A stretch of 64,000 bases of DNA from NCBI GenBank assembly GCA_963664835.2, contig CAXXUG010000014.1, forward strand, positions 124,001-188,000, given 5' to 3'. The DNA comes from G963664835 sp963664835 (GTDB lineage Bacteria > Chloroflexota > UBA6077 > FW602-bin22 > JBCLEL01). A program made the translations under genes and the position numbers. Shown here piece after piece: positions 27,590 to 36,136 of this stretch; position 1 is the stretch's first letter; each line of letters opens with the position of its first letter. The notes under the pieces are model-generated. The model did no database searches. It was given only the letters and a program-made list of their open reading frames with translations, and was not told the DNA's origin.

Positions 27590-29035
27590 TCAATCAGCTA
27601 CCGGCCGGTACACAAGGTCATCCAAATCCAGCAGCTCGCTTGCGGCGGCCGCAAGCCACTCTTTCTGCTCCTCGACGTTTGAAGCGGCGTCTTCCGCAGC
27701 CTGCTCAACCCGCGCGGGAGCGGTGCCACCCTGGCCACGCCTCATATTGACCGAGTAGTCCAGATCGATCCGCAAGACATCCTCGACGAATTCGGAGGAA
27801 AAGCCGCGGAACTCTTCGAGTGACAGCGTCTCCAGGGTTCTCTCCTGTTCAATACACCAAGCTACCATCCGGCCGACTATCGTGTGCGCCTCCCTGAACG
27901 GAATCCCCTTTGCCGCCAGGTAATCGGCATAGTCGGTTGCCAGCGAAAAGTTCTCACCGGCCGTCTGACGCATCCGCCGGCGATTGAACTTGATGGAGTC
28001 CAGTAACGGCGACATCACCGAGGTACAGGCGATGACAGTGTCACAACTGTCGAAGAAGGATTCTTTATCCTCTTGCAGGTCGTTGTTGTAGGCAAGAGGC
28101 AAGCCCTTAAGCATGGTTAGCAGGGCCTGGAGGTCGCCGTAAACCCTTCCGGCTTTCCCTCGTATTATCTCCGCAACGTCTGGGTTCTTCTTTTGAGGCA
28201 TAATGCTGCTGCCGGTAGCGAAGCGATCGTCGATCTCCGCGAATCCGAACTCGGTCGAAACCCAAATCGTGATTTCGTTTGCAAGCCGGGACACGTGGGC
28301 CATGAGAATCGCATTAGCCGACAGAACCTCCGCGACAAAGTCGCGGTCGCCCACCGCATCCAGGCTATTTGACAACAACCCGGAAAACCCGAGCAGTTCG
28401 GCCACGTACTCGCGGTCGATCGGATAAGGCACTCCGGCTAGCGCTCCGGCGCCGAGGGGCAACAGGTTGACTCGTTGATAGGCGTCGCGATATCGCTCGA
28501 AGTCCCGCGCCAACATCTCTCGATAGGCCAGAAGGTGATGCCCGAGTACTATGGGCTGCGCCCGTTGAAAATGAGTGTAGCCCGGCATCACCCAGTCCGA
28601 GTGGCGTTTCGCCTGCTCCAGAAGGACCGATTCGACATCGACCAGGCGTTTCCCCACGTCTATGATGAAGCGCCGGGCATACATTCTCATGTCGAGAACT
28701 ACCTGGTCGTTCCTGCTGCGGGCGGTGTGCAACCGTCCGGCCGGCTCGCCGATGAGTTCGTGCAGCCGAGACTCGACGTGCGTGTGGATGTCTTCCAGGT
28801 CAGCCCGGAACTCTAGACTCCCTGCATCGATCTCTTCTCTGACCTGTTTCAAGCCACCGAGGATACTCCGTGCGTCGTCGTTTGAGATGATCCCTTGGCG
28901 GGCCAGCATCCGGCAGTGTGCGGCACTGCCGGCAATGTCATCTTCATAGAGGCGCCAGTCGAATCCTATTGACGCGGTGAATGTCTCTGCGACCGCATCG
29001 GTTGAGGCGCTGAATCGACCGCCCCAGAGCTTCAC
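27590..29035 (-). CDS. argH: Argininosuccinate lyase
   Basis: ArgH splits argininosuccinate into arginine and fumarate. The 481-residue protein has KLWGGRFSASTD at the N-terminus, TARSRNDQV near residue 108, GYTHFQRAQPI near 160 and the fumarase/lyase signature GSSIMPQKKNPD near 280. It starts four bases inside argG (ATGA overlap), so translation is coupled. Confidence 0.97.
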   Translation of the reverse strand: MKLWGGRFSASTDAVAETFTASIGFDWRLYEDDIAGSAAHCRMLARQGIISNDDARSILGGLKQVREEIDAGSLEFRADLEDIHTHVESRLHELIGEPAGRLHTARSRNDQVVLDMRMYARRFIIDVGKRLVDVESVLLEQAKRHSDWVMPGYTHFQRAQPIVLGHHLLAYREMLARDFERYRDAYQRVNLLPLGAGALAGVPYPIDREYVAELLGFSGLLSNSLDAVGDRDFVAEVLSANAILMAHVSRLANEITIWVSTEFGFAEIDDRFATGSSIMPQKKNPDVAEIIRGKAGRVYGDLQALLTMLKGLPLAYNNDLQEDKESFFDSCDTVIACTSVMSPLLDSIKFNRRRMRQTAGENFSLATDYADYLAAKGIPFREAHTIVGRMVAWCIEQERTLETLSLEEFRGFSSEFVEDVLRIDLDYSVNMRRGQGGTAPARVEQAAEDAASNVEEQKEWLAAAASELLDLDDLVYRPVAD

Positions 29036-30261
29036 GGCGCATCCTCGGAGTTCTTCACGCCACGCTTAGATTGGATCGAGGCCCACACCCGCAAAGGAAG
29101 CCCCCAGAGGTCTATGAATCCTTCCGCTGACTTGTAGTCGAACGTGTGAACACGATCGTAGGTAGCCAGAGACTTGCTGTACAGGGACGCCTCGGACCTT
29201 CGACCGGCGACCTGACAAGACCCTTTGTGAAGCTTGAGTCGGACTTCGCCGGTGACCCATCGCTGGGTGCTGGCGACGTAGGCCGCCAGGTCTTCACGGT
29301 GAGGTGAGAACCAATGACCGTTATAGACCAGGTCGGCGTACTCGATTGCCGCCTTGGTCTTGAAGCGGGCGGCGTCTTTGGTGAGGGTGAGATCTTCTAG
29401 AGCCTGATGAGCCGCGTTCAACGCCACAGCGGCTGGAGCCTCGTAGATCTCCCGCGACTTGATCCCCACTACCCTGTTCTCCACGTGGTCTATTCGCCCG
29501 ACGCCGTGCCGGCCGGCAACCTCTTGTATCTCGTACACAAGATCGACCAACGGCACCGCGACTCCATCGAGGCAGACAGGCTTACCTTGCTCGAACCCGA
29601 TTGTGACGTAGCCAGGCTCCGATGGCGCATCGTCTATTTCGCCAGTCCACTCGTACACATCGGGGCTCGGCTCCAGCCAGGGATCTTCCAACGGCCCGGC
29701 CTCAATGCTCCGACCCCACAGATTCTCATCGACGCTGTAAGCGTCCTCCGAACTGACTGTTATGGGAATGTCGTGCTGTTGCGCGTATTCGATCTCCTCC
29801 TCCCGGGACATCCCCCACTCCCGAATCGGGGCCAGGACTTTGAGCTCCGGCGCCAGCGCCCCTATCGCCAAGTCGAAACGCACTTGATCGTTGCCCTTGC
29901 CGGTACACCCGTGGGCCACGAATCCCGCGCCAATTTCGATTGCCGCTTCAGCCAACAGCTTGGCGATGAGGGGCCGGCCAAGCGCCGTGGCTAGTGGATA
30001 GCACCCTTCGTACACTGCGCCCGCCTGCAACGCCGGCAAAACGTAGTCCTCGGCGAACGTCGACTTGGCGTCGATTACGATACTGTCGATGGCGCCAATC
30101 TGCAGAGCTCGCTGCCTAACGTCGGCGAGGTCCCTGTCCAGGTTGCCAAGGTCCACTGTCAACGCAACCACTTCACACTCGTATTGCTCGGCCAGCCACC
30201 TGATCGCGACCGAAGTATCAAGACCGCCGGAATAGGCTAATACAACTGTTCTCTTTGACAT
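29032..30261 (-). CDS. argG: Argininosuccinate synthase
   Basis: ArgG joins citrulline and aspartate at the cost of ATP. The 409-residue protein shows the PP-loop VVLAYSGGLDTSV at about residues 5-17, the GCTGKGNDQVRF aspartate/citrulline-binding motif near residue 120 and YSVDENLWGRSIE near 180. It leads an argGH operon preceded by a good promoter at 30333-30361, with a leader of about 65 bases. Confidence 0.97.
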   Translation of the reverse strand: MSKRTVVLAYSGGLDTSVAIRWLAEQYECEVVALTVDLGNLDRDLADVRQRALQIGAIDSIVIDAKSTFAEDYVLPALQAGAVYEGCYPLATALGRPLIAKLLAEAAIEIGAGFVAHGCTGKGNDQVRFDLAIGALAPELKVLAPIREWGMSREEEIEYAQQHDIPITVSSEDAYSVDENLWGRSIEAGPLEDPWLEPSPDVYEWTGEIDDAPSEPGYVTIGFEQGKPVCLDGVAVPLVDLVYEIQEVAGRHGVGRIDHVENRVVGIKSREIYEAPAAVALNAAHQALEDLTLTKDAARFKTKAAIEYADLVYNGHWFSPHREDLAAYVASTQRWVTGEVRLKLHKGSCQVAGRRSEASLYSKSLATYDRVHTFDYKSAEGFIDLWGLPLRVWASIQSKRGVKNSEDAP

Positions 30262-30332
30262 GCGCTCCCCGCCTGGGTTGATGGATTGAATGTGCCGATT
30301 ATCAGCAAATTCTTTATGTCTTACGAGTCTGC

Positions 30333-30361
30333 AATTTATGCCGTCTTCAACGGACTGTCAA
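30333..30361 (-). promoter_or_regulatory. Sigma-70-type promoter of argGH
   Basis: Read on the - strand, a perfect -35 box TTGACA (30361-30356) and a -10 box TAAATT (30338-30333) are separated by 17 bases, ideal for a housekeeping sigma factor. Transcription would start near 30326, about 65 bases before the argG ATG. Confidence 0.6.
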
Positions 30362-30564
30362 ATTGACCCAGCAAGTTATCTGCGCGTGTTCAGATTTGGG
30401 CGTACCCGCTCTGCGTGAGCGTAATATCGCCTCTATAGTGAGTCTACCGCGGGCGACGCGGCCTGATCGGCAAACGCCAAGAAGGGGCTGCAAGAGCGCT
30501 CCGCATCAGGCGGATGACGGCGGATTTGGGGGCGCCTGCTCCAGCTGATTCCAATTCCGGCGCA

Positions 30565-30690
30565 AATCTGGGCGATTTCCGGCAGCCCATGCCTCACGAT
30601 TGCCGTAGAGGCGGGTTTGAAACCCGCCTCTACCAACAAAATGCCGCGCACATGATTGGGCGTGATTACGCAAGCATCCAAGCATGCGTC
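30565..30690 (-). pseudogene. Remnant of a Y1 (REP-associated) tyrosine transposase
   Basis: About 42 codons read DACLDACVITPNHVRGILL, then a segment encoded by a perfect palindrome, then RHGLPEIAQI. Y1/IS200-type and REP-associated transposases have a PNHxHG motif whose two His belong to the HUH centre, followed by a variable insert and RHGLPEI. Here the second His is Arg (PNHVRG), and neither the rest of the N-terminal domain nor the catalytic Tyr region is recognisable in the surrounding frame. I read it as a decayed RAYT-like gene; the family assignment is from recall. Confidence 0.55.
30605..30633. repeat. Perfect 14+1+14 palindrome (REP-like)
   Basis: Arms GTAGAGGCGGGTTT and AAACCCGCCTCTAC surround a single G. 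Related copies: 45678-45698 (arms GGACGGGTTT/AAACCCGTCC, with a compensating A/T for G/C change) and a decayed one near 21785. This sequence type is a widespread bacterial intergenic palindrome; here it sits in frame inside the transposase remnant. Confidence 0.8.
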
Positions 30691-31088
30691 CATCTGTTCC
30701 GACTTATTCCAAGTTCCGGAGCATATCTTGGCGATTTCAGGACTCGGATTGCCTCCCCGAAGAACCCCGAAACTAACGTCTTGTCGAAATCTCGCCACTC
30801 CAGGACGTGCAACTGGCTCTCAGGAGCGTGTGATGACGTCGCACAATCGTGATTCTTGCCCTCTCCAGAGGAACTACTTGGAGCAGGTGGGATCTGGGAG
30901 TGTCCCCCGCACCAAAGTTCCCCCTTCTCCGGACAAGAGAATGGGGTCAGGCCGTAGACTCGACTAGGAGAGGGGATGAGGTCGACCAATTCGTGGATTC
31001 GACGCCGATGGATTGGAACGCACCCCTTAACGGCGAAGTGAGGTACTGAAGATCTACATTCGTATGGGTCGGCTTAGTAGACAGGTGC

Positions 31089-32264
31089 TCACAAGGGGAC
31101 CGCGTGGTTCTCTATACCGGCGATCAATCTATCGATTTCCTCGGTGGTGTTGAAATAGGCGACAGAAACCCTGATTTCGCGGTCGCCTTCGAGGGTTCGT
31201 GGCCACACCCTCCAGTCCTGCTTCAACTCCGCCAGGAGCCCGCTGTGGTCGAAATCGCCCAGCGTAAACGAAGTCAGGCCGGACGACCGCTCCCACTCAG
31301 CCGGCGATAACAGCCTCACGCCGCTCGTCCCGGTCAAGCGATCCTTCAGGTAACCGACCAGCATCTTTGTACGGCTTTCGATTTCGTCCCAGCCAAGCTG
31401 GTCGAACCAGTCGAGAGCCGGCCCCACCGTCGCGTACGATGCGTCAGACTTCGTCGCGTACTCGAACCGGCGGCCATCCGGATACAAGTCCAGCGTCTCG
31501 CCGTCCAGCATCTGGCCCGAGCCGGCGCCGACGTGGCACGGATTCAGTTCCTCGACGACCGGGCCTCGGGAGTAGAGGAATCCGGTGCCGTTCGGACCTC
31601 CCAGCCACTTGTGGCAGTTGCCGGTGAAGAAATCGCAGCCAATTTCGTCCACCGCAATCTTGATCTTTCCGAACGATTGCGCCCCATCGAGCAGAGACAA
31701 CGCGCCGGCGTCCCGGGCCAATTCGCACATCTCTTTCACCGGCAACCTGATTCCATATGGCGAGGTGACGTGGTTAACCGCGACGACACGGGTACGCTCG
31801 CTGATCTGTCCCCGCAGATTCTCTAGCGTCTCGCCGGGATCGAACTCGATCCTGAAAGTTCGCAGCTTGATCCGGCCGAGCTGTGCCTGGTAGCTCCAGG
31901 GAAAGCGCATCGCCGGATGCTCTTGATCGGATATGACCACCTCGTCGCCGTCCCGCCAATCGATGCCGGCAGCCACCAGGTTCGCGCCGTCGGTGGCGTT
32001 GCGGGTGAGAGTAATCTCCGATGGCTCGGCCCCTATCTGCCTCGCCAACCGCCCGCGACTCCGTTCGCTGGCTTCGATCATGTCGTACCAGGTTATCCAG
32101 CCCCGCGACTGAAATTTCTCAATATTCTCCAGGTATGCGTCGAGTACAGGGCGTGCCATGATGCCGATCGTACCCGTGTTGAAATATGCCGTTTCTTCCA
32201 GGATCGGCAAAGCGGCCCGGACTTTGCTCAGTTCGATTTTCAGATCAGCCGATGGCGTTTCCAC
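31089..32264 (-). CDS. Class V aminotransferase, isopenicillin-N epimerase-like
   Basis: A PLP-dependent fold-type I enzyme of 391 residues. Motifs: TAYFNTGTIG near residue 26, TRNATDGANLVAAG near 87, LLDGAQSFGKIKIAVDEIGCD near 190 and the PLP Lys in GNCHKWLGGPNGTGF near 214. This subgroup includes isopenicillin N epimerase-like and cysteine desulfurase-like proteins; the substrate cannot be told. ATG start. It is divergent from the membrane protein gene at 32400. Confidence 0.85.
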   Translation of the reverse strand: METPSADLKIELSKVRAALPILEETAYFNTGTIGIMARPVLDAYLENIEKFQSRGWITWYDMIEASERSRGRLARQIGAEPSEITLTRNATDGANLVAAGIDWRDGDEVVISDQEHPAMRFPWSYQAQLGRIKLRTFRIEFDPGETLENLRGQISERTRVVAVNHVTSPYGIRLPVKEMCELARDAGALSLLDGAQSFGKIKIAVDEIGCDFFTGNCHKWLGGPNGTGFLYSRGPVVEELNPCHVGAGSGQMLDGETLDLYPDGRRFEYATKSDASYATVGPALDWFDQLGWDEIESRTKMLVGYLKDRLTGTSGVRLLSPAEWERSSGLTSFTLGDFDHSGLLAELKQDWRVWPRTLEGDREIRVSVAYFNTTEEIDRLIAGIENHAVPL

Positions 32265-32381
32265 TGTACTCTCTCCGCTGCTTCCTTATCTCCAAGGATT
32301 AATTTCGATCACTGCTCTTTTTTCCAATTCAAATGGTTCCCGCCGGCTCGGCGCGTCAAACTGGTATTCTGGAATCGATGG

Positions 32382-32387
32382 TATAAT
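32382..32387 (+). promoter_or_regulatory. Extended -10 promoter, near-leaderless
   Basis: TGGTATAAT (TGn plus TATAAT) ends at 32387 and no good -35 is present, as expected of an extended -10. Initiation about 7 bases downstream would leave only about 6 bases before the ATG at 32400, so the mRNA would be nearly leaderless. Confidence 0.5.
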
Positions 32388-32399
32388 CCCGCTGTCTAC

Positions 32400-33203
32400 A
32401 TGGAACATTCCGGCCCTCCAGCGGCGAGCACCCACCCTCTCTACGACAGATTGCTAACGGTCGTTGCGCTGACGACGATCGGCTTGATACTGACTCTGGC
32501 TATCGATCCCCCTGCCTCTTGGGGATTGTTGGTCCTTCTGCTTGTAACGGTCGTATTGGGCGCCGACTACACACTGCGTATCGGCCCAGATGGAAGAAGC
32601 CGGCGGAGCTACGATACGACCACGCTATGGATTCTTCCTGGATTACTTACTCTCGGCGCTTTCCTGTTCTTGAGGTTGCCAGTATTTGCCAGCGGTCCCA
32701 CCATCGGCGCGGGCATCTTTGCGACCGGGGCGCTCTTGGCCGGAACGCTTCTGGCCGAAAACTACGTAATAGCCCCGTCGGACGAAACTCGTACGAAGGC
32801 TCGTTTCTGGCTGAATATCCTATCCTATCTCATAGCGTTCGCGCTCTTCACAGCAATCTATGCTCCCAAGGACAGCGTCCCCTTCTCCGCGATAGCCGTC
32901 GCCGTCGTAACCGCGTTGGTCTGTCTAGAGCTTTACCTGGGCAGCAGAAGCGCGCGTCACCGAGCGATAATCTACGCCTCCTTGACCGGATTGAGCCTCG
33001 GACAGATAACCTGGGCCCTGAACTACTGGAACATCGACGCCATAACCGGCGGAGCTCTGTTGACGATCGCCTTCTATCTCATTTCGAGCGTCCTGCGTTA
33101 CGACCTCTCTGGACGCTTGGATCAGCGGACCCTGTTCGAATTCAGCGTGGTGTCCGGCATTTGGTTGGCAATAATATTCTTCACCGGGTTGTGGTTGCGT
33201 TAG
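32400..33203 (+). CDS. Polytopic membrane protein of unknown function
   Basis: A 267-residue protein with about seven hydrophobic helices (for example LLTVVALTTIGLILTLAI, WGLLVLLLVTVVLGADYTL and GIWLAIIFFTGLWL) and short loops; no transporter or enzyme motif is recognised. The open frame runs upstream to 31917, but ATG 32400 is chosen because it directly follows the TATAAT box and the upstream part overlaps the divergent aminotransferase. A cytoplasmic loop near residue 60 is rich in Arg/Ser (GRSRRSYD). Confidence 0.72.
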   Translation: MEHSGPPAASTHPLYDRLLTVVALTTIGLILTLAIDPPASWGLLVLLLVTVVLGADYTLRIGPDGRSRRSYDTTTLWILPGLLTLGAFLFLRLPVFASGPTIGAGIFATGALLAGTLLAENYVIAPSDETRTKARFWLNILSYLIAFALFTAIYAPKDSVPFSAIAVAVVTALVCLELYLGSRSARHRAIIYASLTGLSLGQITWALNYWNIDAITGGALLTIAFYLISSVLRYDLSGRLDQRTLFEFSVVSGIWLAIIFFTGLWLR

Positions 33204-33450
33204 CAGGCGGTGAATCACGGACGGCAACTCTTCCAATCCAATCATCCGTTTTGTGCCTAATTATCTGCCCTCACAGCCATGAAGGGTATTTCCGCGCTAT
33301 TGGGCTTGAAAAGGGCCCACGCTGGCAGTAGAATCCCAGCCGTCTATCGGGCCTGGCGGGTACACCCCGCTAGTCCGGCCACACACGAGGCGCAGATAGC
33401 TTTCACCCAAAATACGCACTCATCACACACGTCTAGAGGATGTTTACTCA

Positions 33451-34275
33451 ATGCCAAGAATTGCGACCAAAGAACGAACCGCCGTCAAACGGCGCTGGGG
33501 GAACCAAGCCATCAGGCTGGCGATGGAGAACCGGTGGGAAAAAGCCGTCGAGGTGAACCAGAACATATTGGAGTTGTTCCCTTACGATGTTGAGACTCAC
33601 AACCGGCTCGGGCGCTCGCTGACCGAGTTGGGCCGTTACCGAGATGCGTGGGCCGCCTATCAGGCATCGCTGCGACTGGATAAGAGCAATCTGATCGCGA
33701 AGAGGAATGCCCGCCGCTTGACCGACCTGATCGCCAAGATGGACTCTGCCCGGCCCCCCAAACCCGAGGCCGTCGATCCCATGCTCTTCGTCTCAGAAGA
33801 AGGCAAGACGGGAATCCTGAAGATTGCCCGGGTCGTAGATCAACTGGCACTCGATGAGGCTGCGTTGGGAGAGCAAGTAGACCTGACCGTCGATGGGCGA
33901 GCCCTATTCGCGAGTAACCTATCTGGTAAACGAATCGGGTTGATAGAGCCGCAGGCGAGCCAGCGATTAATCGACCTGATCAATGGCGGGAATCGATATC
34001 AGGCGGCGATCATGTCCATCGACCCGGATGGCGAGGTCAAGATCTTTGTCCGAGAGACTTTCCGCGACGCCTTCCAAGCCGGCAAGGTCTCCTTCCCGCC
34101 TCGAAGCCGGACCGCGGCGGTCCGAGCATACTCGCGGTTCAGGGAGACGATGCCTGAATACGAAGAGAACGACGATACCGCAATCGTTGGACTCGGACGA
34201 TCAGCCGGAATTGGCTTCGCCGGAGAGGATGATGGGTTCGGCAGCGGGGAGGCTGAGGACGAACTCGTAGGATAG
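33451..34275 (+). CDS. TPR protein of unknown function
   Basis: The 274-residue protein starts with two tetratricopeptide repeats (about residues 18-85: AIRLAMENRWEKAVEVNQNI, HNRLGRSLTELGRYRDAWAA). A middle domain (about 110-230: VDLTVDGRALFASN, GKRIGLIEPQASQRLI) and an acidic tail (EYEENDDTAIVGL) follow. Similar genes are, from recall, widespread in Chloroflexota without known function. ATG start. No membrane segment. It probably serves as an interaction scaffold, by inference from TPRs. Confidence 0.75.
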   Translation: MPRIATKERTAVKRRWGNQAIRLAMENRWEKAVEVNQNILELFPYDVETHNRLGRSLTELGRYRDAWAAYQASLRLDKSNLIAKRNARRLTDLIAKMDSARPPKPEAVDPMLFVSEEGKTGILKIARVVDQLALDEAALGEQVDLTVDGRALFASNLSGKRIGLIEPQASQRLIDLINGGNRYQAAIMSIDPDGEVKIFVRETFRDAFQAGKVSFPPRSRTAAVRAYSRFRETMPEYEENDDTAIVGLGRSAGIGFAGEDDGFGSGEAEDELVG

Positions 34276-34435
34276 GCCCGGCTGAGCCGTATTCGACCTG
34301 CCGACGGGTTGGCCTCGATCGACCAGAAGTCTTCGCGACGTTCGATCCAGCGAGATGCTTCAAGGGAATTCCGCTTAGGTCAAATGGGTAGAATCCCTCT
34401 GGTGATGATGGCCGACCGGTCCAATGAGAGTGATA

Positions 34436-34693
34436 TTAGATTGCGGCCTTTGCCGAAGACTCCTGCTTGGACACCATGACGCCCAGAATTCGCTCCATAG
34501 CCATCACGTGGCTGCAGGTCTGCCAACCATGGAAGAAGTGACAGGTGCATTGCCATTCGCCGGCGTCATACTCAACCGTGTGGTGGTCGTTGTCGCCGCC
34601 AAATGCAAGCGCAAAGCGCTGGAACGATATGCGCTCCGGCTCCTCCGCATACTTTCGCGCCTTCTCGATCTTGCCAATCATGCTCGAGTGCAA
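34436..34693 (-). CDS. Small SWIM zinc-finger protein
   Basis: An 85-residue protein with a SWIM-type finger, WQCTCHFFHGWQTCSHVMA (CxC, then CxH) at about residues 47-65. SWIM domains bind zinc and usually accompany helicases, transposases or recombination proteins (Shu2/Sws1 type); here the finger is nearly the whole protein. Start TTG follows AGGAGG by seven bases. A terminator-like hairpin lies upstream. Function unknown. Confidence 0.75.
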   Translation of the reverse strand: MHSSMIGKIEKARKYAEEPERISFQRFALAFGGDNDHHTVEYDAGEWQCTCHFFHGWQTCSHVMAMERILGVMVSKQESSAKAAI

Positions 34694-34737
34694 GTCTCAG
34701 CCTCCTGTTGAACCCCTCTTACCGCAGAAAATGAAAT

Positions 34738-34762
34738 AGCCGGACCCCTCGCGGGTCCGGCT
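34738..34762. terminator. Terminator-like GC-rich hairpin
   Basis: Stem AGCCGGACCC / GGGTCCGGCT with loop CTCGC. On the + strand it is followed by TCTT and on the - strand by TATTTCATTTT, so it could end transcription either way, most usefully that coming from the toxin/antitoxin remnants upstream of the SWIM gene. Confidence 0.55.
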
Positions 34763-35034
34763 TCTTAATCGATTTCCGATCAATCGTGATGGGCGACATC
34801 AGCGTGGCACCATCTGGAATGTTCTTGCATTCACACAACGATTATATCATCAGCGGCCGGCCGGATCACCTCTACTCACCTGCAATCTCAGCCGTCAGAC
34901 GAGGCTCGCTGGCGGGCATCCCTCGCCGACAGCGCCGGCGTCACGGCGCGGGCTCCCAATGCCAGTGGGTTGGAATTCCCCGGGTATGCACGTTGAAGAT
35001 ACGATTGCCGGAATCGACAATCTTGCGATGCCTG

Positions 35035-35145
35035 TCACATCGGTTCCAGCATGGTGCGGTACGGCTCCACTCGCTCCACGCTGTAGATGAGCCCGCTCGC
35101 ATCGAGATAAATCAGGCCAGAGAGAGGAAACTCTAACGGTCCCAC
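35035..35145 (-). pseudogene. Truncated VapC-like PIN toxin
   Basis: A GTG start 13 bases inside the upstream antitoxin-like gene opens a 36-residue frame that reads SGLIYLDASGLIYSVERVEP, the N-terminal PIN-domain pattern with the first catalytic Asp (YLDAS), then stops at TGA. PIN toxins are about 130-150 residues, and the rest (further Asp/Glu residues) is not found in any frame downstream to about 34860. It is therefore an inactive toxin fragment. No remainder survives to 34763. Confidence 0.7.
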
Positions 35146-35372
35146 GACGCCTTCTCTGCCGCTAGGTACGCCTTCGCCTCCTCGGCTGTCTGAAAAAGAC
35201 GACGCTCCGGACCGCTGTTGAGGATCTCCATGATGGGCCGGCCCTTCAAGGTGGCCTCGTGCAACACCACCACATCCACCGTCTGCCCCTCCTCCAATTC
35301 CGGGCTGACGATCTCCAACTTGCCCCCTGGCATCACCGTGACCTCCTGATGTAACACTCTTTGCATGTTCAC
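35133..35372 (-). CDS. Antitoxin-like protein partnering the VapC remnant
   Basis: A 79-residue protein with an N-terminal beta-rich segment (HQEVTVMPGGKLEIVSPEL) and a helical tail (FQTAEEAKAYLAAEKAS), the layout of small antitoxins whose C-terminal helix masks a PIN toxin. The pairing with a VapC fragment overlapping its end supports this. The GTG start follows AAGGAGG with a short spacer; ATG 35366 is an alternative. Confidence 0.65.
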   Translation of the reverse strand: MNMQRVLHQEVTVMPGGKLEIVSPELEEGQTVDVVVLHEATLKGRPIMEILNSGPERRLFQTAEEAKAYLAAEKASWDR

Positions 35373-35405
35373 TGGCGCCTCCTTATTACTAGTTCGCTAT
35401 GGAGT

Positions 35406-35618
35406 CTAGTACACGAGCACTCGGACCGGCTCGAGCTCCAACCGGAACGGTTTCAGGATGGAAGAGCGTTTGGAGAGGCAGAGCGTCTCCAATCCCACCA
35501 CTGCATTCGATGAGGTCAAGTCGAGCGCACGCCGTGAGACATACTCGGGCACGATCAACGTGGATTGGTCCAGCCACAGATAGAGGATCTCAGCTTTCTT
35601 GTCTACATGCGGGTGCAT
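35406..35618 (-). CDS. DUF2283-like protein
   Basis: A 70-residue protein resembling DUF2283: HPHVDKKAEILYLWLDQS and a central ALDLTSSNAVVGLE segment, followed by a variable tail. DUF2283 proteins are small proteins often found next to DUF4258 partners in candidate toxin-antitoxin pairs. The C-terminal third is unlike the neighbouring copy (35658-35873), so it may be a decayed paralogue. Confidence 0.55.
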   Translation of the reverse strand: MHPHVDKKAEILYLWLDQSTLIVPEYVSRRALDLTSSNAVVGLETLCLSKRSSILKPFRLELEPVRVLVY

Positions 35619-35657
35619 AGTCTTCTTTCACAACCCGGGCCCACTCCCAACGGCCTG

Positions 35658-35873
35658 TCAGCCTGCCTTGACACTGTGAAGGGGCAACGCCTCGGTTTCA
35701 AGCGTGTGTAGATCCAATCGCCGGGATGCATTGTCTATGTCAAAGCCAACCACTTCCCCGTCGGCATCTATGTCGACGTTCAGACCATCTGTAACCTCGA
35801 TGGTCTCCGCCCCTACCCTTGCCCTGAATTCCACGTATAGACTGTCGGTCTCTGGATAATAATGAAGCTTCAC
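35658..35873 (-). CDS. DUF2283 protein, probable antitoxin
   Basis: From GTG 35873 this is a 71-residue DUF2283 protein: KLHYYPETDSLYVEFR, then DGLNVDIDADGEVVGFDIDN. It overlaps the upstream DUF4258-like gene by 4 bases (GTGA), so the two are coupled and likely form a pair. The upstream part of the frame (to 35996) belongs to the partner gene and is not translated here. Confidence 0.75.
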   Translation of the reverse strand: MKLHYYPETDSLYVEFRARVGAETIEVTDGLNVDIDADGEVVGFDIDNASRRLDLHTLETEALPLHSVKAG

Positions 35874-36136
35874 GCTTGTTCCTCCTTCGCAAAGCGTCGA
35901 TCGAAAAACGCGTTGTGAATAGTCTCGCCGTCTTCCAGTGTTATGACGCGCAGATACCGTGGCGCGGTCTCGCCGCGTGGGGTGACCTCTCCCCAAAAGC
36001 GCAGTCGGCCATCCTGCTGCTTCTCTTGACGGAGCGGTGCAGCCACGATCTTAGCGCACCAAGCCAACTCGATGTAGGGTCGCTTGCGGCGCACCTGTTC
36101 ATCGAAGTACCGCGTCGTTTTCACGTGCCCTGACAC
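35870..36136 (-). CDS. DUF4258-like protein, probable toxin
   Basis: An 88-residue protein reading SGHVKTTRYFDEQVRRKRPY at the start and RYLRVITLEDGETIHNAFFD at the end. This matches my recollection of DUF4258-like proteins encoded before DUF2283 genes in Chloroflexota and cyanobacteria. The basic N-terminal half and small size fit an RNase-like toxin, but no activity is established. ATG start; the coupled downstream DUF2283 gene is the likely antitoxin. Confidence 0.65.
   Translation of the reverse strand: MSGHVKTTRYFDEQVRRKRPYIELAWCAKIVAAPLRQEKQQDGRLRFWGEVTPRGETAPRYLRVITLEDGETIHNAFFDRRFAKEEQA

Larger units (their letters stand above)
30362..31088. other. Intergenic region with transposase remnant, otherwise no gene
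   Basis: This 727-base region between argG and the aminotransferase has no intact gene. It contains the transposase remnant and palindrome listed separately. Two related segments (30549-30595 and 30707-30755, sharing TTCCGG, GGCGATTTC and GATTGCC-like pieces) suggest an old duplication. The rest is unassigned. Confidence 0.5.

Noticed and set aside
34786..35136. 116-codon + strand ORF opposite the VapC remnant
   Set aside because: It is antisense to the PIN fragment and antitoxin end, without protein-like features.
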